Origin: Halieaceae bacterium UBA6060
GTDB lineage: Bacteria > Pseudomonadota > Gammaproteobacteria > Pseudomonadales > Halieaceae
Direction of reading: 5' to 3'
Length of the DNA stretch: 64,000 nt
Assembly (NCBI GenBank): GCA_002428935.1
Contig: DIYG01000020.1
Coordinates: forward strand, 7,733 to 71,732
Below the pieces are notes generated by a model that searched no databases, was not told the origin of the DNA, and was given only the letters and a program-made list of their open reading frames with translations. A program made the translations under genes and the position numbers. Below are positions 62,592-64,000 of the stretch, piece after piece. The stretch's first letter is position 1, and every line of letters begins with the position of its first letter.

Positions 62592-62620
62592 TTGACATAT
62601 TTGCGCAAATAAACAAATAT
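62592..62620 (+). promoter_or_regulatory. promoter with palindromic operator before the ArsR-type gene
   Basis: TTGACA at 62592-62597 and AAATAT at 62615-62620, 17 bases apart. Between them is a perfect 14-base palindrome, TATTTGCGCAAATA, at 62598-62611. It is a likely binding site for the ArsR-type repressor. The start codon at 62626 lies about six bases after the -10, so the mRNA may be nearly leaderless. Confidence 0.6.
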
Positions 62621-62625
62621 TAGCC

Positions 62626-62913
62626 ATGGACGAACGAGAACTACAAGAACTAGCGAGCCTGTTAAAGGCCCTGGGCGAATTCAATCGCCTTTCGATGGTG
62701 TATGAATTGTGTCAATGCGGGGAGCCTCGCAACGCCATGTGCTTATGCGAATGCTGCAGTGTTGACGCGTCGGTCGCCTCACGGCACTTGAAAGTTCTTG
62801 CCCAGGAGGGTGTCGTCCAGGTCGAGAAGAAGGGTCGCGAGAGGACCTATTCGCTGAACAAAGCCTCGATCGCGGAAAAACTCAGAGTGCTAGCTGATCG
62901 CATCGAGAGCTAG
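62626..62913 (+). CDS. ArsR/SmtB-family regulator rich in cysteine
   Basis: 95 residues with the ArsR winged helix: LLKALGEFNRLSMVYELC, then VDASVASRHLKVLAQEGVVQVEKKGRERTYSL. Cysteines lie at 29, 31, 39, 41, 43 and 44; Cys39-x-Cys41 occupies the place of the ELCVCDL arsenite site, and the extra Cys pairs suggest a soft metal such as Cd, Pb, Cu or As. It has no ribosome site; see the promoter entry. It is followed 23 bases later by a Cys-rich peptide gene that it probably co-controls. Confidence 0.9.
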   Translation: MDERELQELASLLKALGEFNRLSMVYELCQCGEPRNAMCLCECCSVDASVASRHLKVLAQEGVVQVEKKGRERTYSLNKASIAEKLRVLADRIES

Positions 62914-62936
62914 CGAAACCCCTTAAGGAGATTCCC

Positions 62937-63029
62937 ATGACGGATAAGAAATGTACTTGTGATTGCCAGTCTACCGAATGCTGTCGCAATCGAAGCTGTG
63001 AGTGCTGTAAGCAGAGCTGCTGTTGCTAA
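62937..63029 (+). CDS. 30-residue cysteine-rich metallothionein-like peptide
   Basis: A short gene with 11 cysteines in 30 residues. It starts MTDKKCTCDCQ, has a CC pair after STE, a C-E-C-C block, and ends in C-C-C. No aromatic or large hydrophobic residues are present, as in metallothioneins. A perfect ribosome site (AAGGAG at 62925-62930) lies six bases before the ATG. The CxC and CC spacing predicts thiolate binding of soft metals. It follows the ArsR-type gene by 23 bases and is cotranscribed; a bidirectional terminator follows at 63077. No match to a known metallothionein family is claimed. Confidence 0.85.
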   Translation: MTDKKCTCDCQSTECCRNRSCECCKQSCCC

Positions 63030-63076
63030 GTCGGTCTCTAGCAAAGCAACCATAGATCGAAGTAACAAAAAGACCG

Positions 63077-63110
63077 AAGTCCTGCGGCCGTGTTCTCGGC
63101 CGCAGGATTT
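63077..63110. terminator. bidirectional terminator
   Basis: TCCTGCGGCCG (63080-63090) and CGGCCGCAGGA (63097-63107) pair around TGTTCT, with A and T extending the stem. Transcripts from the metallothionein-like gene, and leftward ones from the BNR protein gene (TCTTTTT in that direction), would both end here. Confidence 0.85.
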
Positions 63111-63120
63111 CTACGGTTAA

Positions 63121-64000
63121 TCAATCAGCCGTCACGATCAAAGGGCCCGCCTGGGTCTCGATGAGCTTTTGACGCATCGCGGCGACATCGCCCTCTTTTA
63201 AGACCTGCCATTCATTTTTCACCGTAACCCACTCGGTGCTGAGTTCGTCGTACACCTCTTCGTATGGATCGGCGGGTTTGAAGTCCCCGATAGCCACCGT
63301 CGAGGCCAGGTAGGCGAGTTTTTCCATCAGCATGCCGGGCAGTCGAATCGTGTCTTGCCCCTTACCTGTGTGCTTCAACTGCAGGATTCGATTCTCAACC
63401 TCGGTCACCGAAGCATCCAAGGTCTCAAGCTCCGTGCGCAGGTCTTCATCGACCATGGGCATCAGATCGCGGAGTTGCCGGCGCAGCTTCTCCGCTTCAT
63501 TTACCGTCAGGGACATTTCCTCGAAGTCCCCTCGAATCTTATCCAACAGTGCCTTTTGTTCCTGAATGTCCGCCAGGCTTCCGCTTGAGTTCGGATCCTT
63601 CAAGACCTCGAAGCTCTGAGACTGCTCCCGGTCACCGGATTTCAAAGTGACCGTGTAAACGCCAGGACTCGCCATAAGCGACAGGGGTTTGACGAGGGAG
63701 TCACGGGTCCCATCCGCTTTCATAGGGAACCAGTCGGCGTAGGTGGGCTTGGTACGCAACACCAGCTTAGAGCTGGGATCTTCCTTGAAATCCCACCACA
63801 CGCGATTCACACCGACTTTGCCTTCATGCTCGATGGTGCGAACGACATCGCCCGCTTCGTTAGAGATCACCAGCGTAACGGCCTCGTCCATTTCCTCGGC
63901 TTGCCAGTAATGGAGCGAGGTGCCAGGGGGCGGATCGTCGCCGAAGGAGGCTTCTTTGAAGAACTGCATCACGCTTGATACGGGCTGTAGCCGATAGGCG
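63121..64000 (-). CDS. BNR/sortilin-type beta-propeller protein, C-terminal part (cut by window edge)
   Basis: About 290 C-terminal residues; the frame is still open at the window end (YRLQPVSSVMQFFKEASFGDDPPPGTSLHYW). This is the segment after the beta-propeller in the VPS10/sialidase-like proteins of marine bacteria: an FlgD-like strand-rich part (AVTLVISNEAGDVVRTIEHEGKVGVNRVWWDF) followed by a coiled coil (SLADIQEQKALLDKIRGDFEEMSL and on). The propeller itself lies outside. Probably a large exported glycosidase-like or binding protein; function unknown. Confidence 0.72.
   Translation of the reverse strand, partial: AYRLQPVSSVMQFFKEASFGDDPPPGTSLHYWQAEEMDEAVTLVISNEAGDVVRTIEHEGKVGVNRVWWDFKEDPSSKLVLRTKPTYADWFPMKADGTRDSLVKPLSLMASPGVYTVTLKSGDREQSQSFEVLKDPNSSGSLADIQEQKALLDKIRGDFEEMSLTVNEAEKLRRQLRDLMPMVDEDLRTELETLDASVTEVENRILQLKHTGKGQDTIRLPGMLMEKLAYLASTVAIGDFKPADPYEEVYDELSTEWVTVKNEWQVLKEGDVAAMRQKLIETQAGPLIVTAD

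Overview
The window is a GC-rich (about 60% by eye) bacterial chromosome segment. The mix of genes points to a marine, aerobic gammaproteobacterium, possibly of the Halieaceae/OM60-NOR5 type: large TonB-dependent receptors, a TPR-sulfotransferase, a two-domain fatty acyl-CoA reductase, a VPLPA-type C-terminal sorting signal and many c-type cytochromes. There is no rRNA gene, so the taxonomy is inference. No prophage, CRISPR array or intact insertion sequence was seen. The only RNA gene is tRNA-Val(GAC), next to a decayed transposase fragment.

Region by region. 1-6.7 kb: the start of an APC permease (cut by the window edge), galM, a class III aminotransferase, then pirin-kefF-kefC, which looks like an electrophile/glutathione stress operon. 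6.7-14.8 kb: an animal-type heme peroxidase, then on the minus strand MATE pump, TPR-sulfotransferase and TonB receptor. 14.3-21.4 kb: an agmatine-to-putrescine locus (aguA, aguB, LysR, MFS, LuxR, NhaC-type transporter, a secreted cupin), with a short 35-codon ORF coupled to the NhaC-type gene. 21.4-28 kb: a hydrolase, M48 protease lipoprotein, PhoA-type phosphatase, gpsA, and a HAD-phosphatase/acyltransferase fusion with a lysine-rich tail. 28-33.8 kb: two polytopic membrane proteins flanking a fatty acyl-CoA reductase. 33.8-37.7 kb: an amidohydrolase, a hemerythrin-GGDEF protein and an exported methyltransferase-like protein.

37.7-45.2 kb: tRNA-Val, an IS remnant, a membrane-anchored AraC-type regulator, then the most unusual locus. 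A Fur-like box inside a 33-bp dyad precedes a TonB receptor. This is followed by three tightly packed genes for a diheme cytochrome c, a diheme peroxidase-like protein and a beta-helix protein carrying its own heme site. It looks like a metal-regulated transport and redox operon of unknown substrate.

45.6-55.4 kb: a tandem pterin-synthase-fold protein, a penicillin-acylase-family lipoprotein, thrS (not linked to infC), an AraC regulator with an NmrA-like reductase, cardiolipin synthase and a patatin. 55.9-60.5 kb: a hydrolase, a response regulator/histidine kinase pair and an exported VPLPA-CTERM protein. 60.6-63.0 kb: a methyltransferase with a DUF427 protein, then aquaporin divergent from an ArsR regulator that is followed by an 11-cysteine, 30-residue metallothionein-like peptide. 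The window ends inside a large BNR/sortilin-type protein.

Two themes recur: metal and redox handling (TonB receptors, cytochromes, pirin/Kef, ArsR with the Cys-rich peptide, hemerythrin sensor) and lipid/envelope metabolism (gpsA, PlsC fusion, acyl-CoA reductase, cardiolipin synthase, patatin). All function calls are by reading motifs; no search was run.
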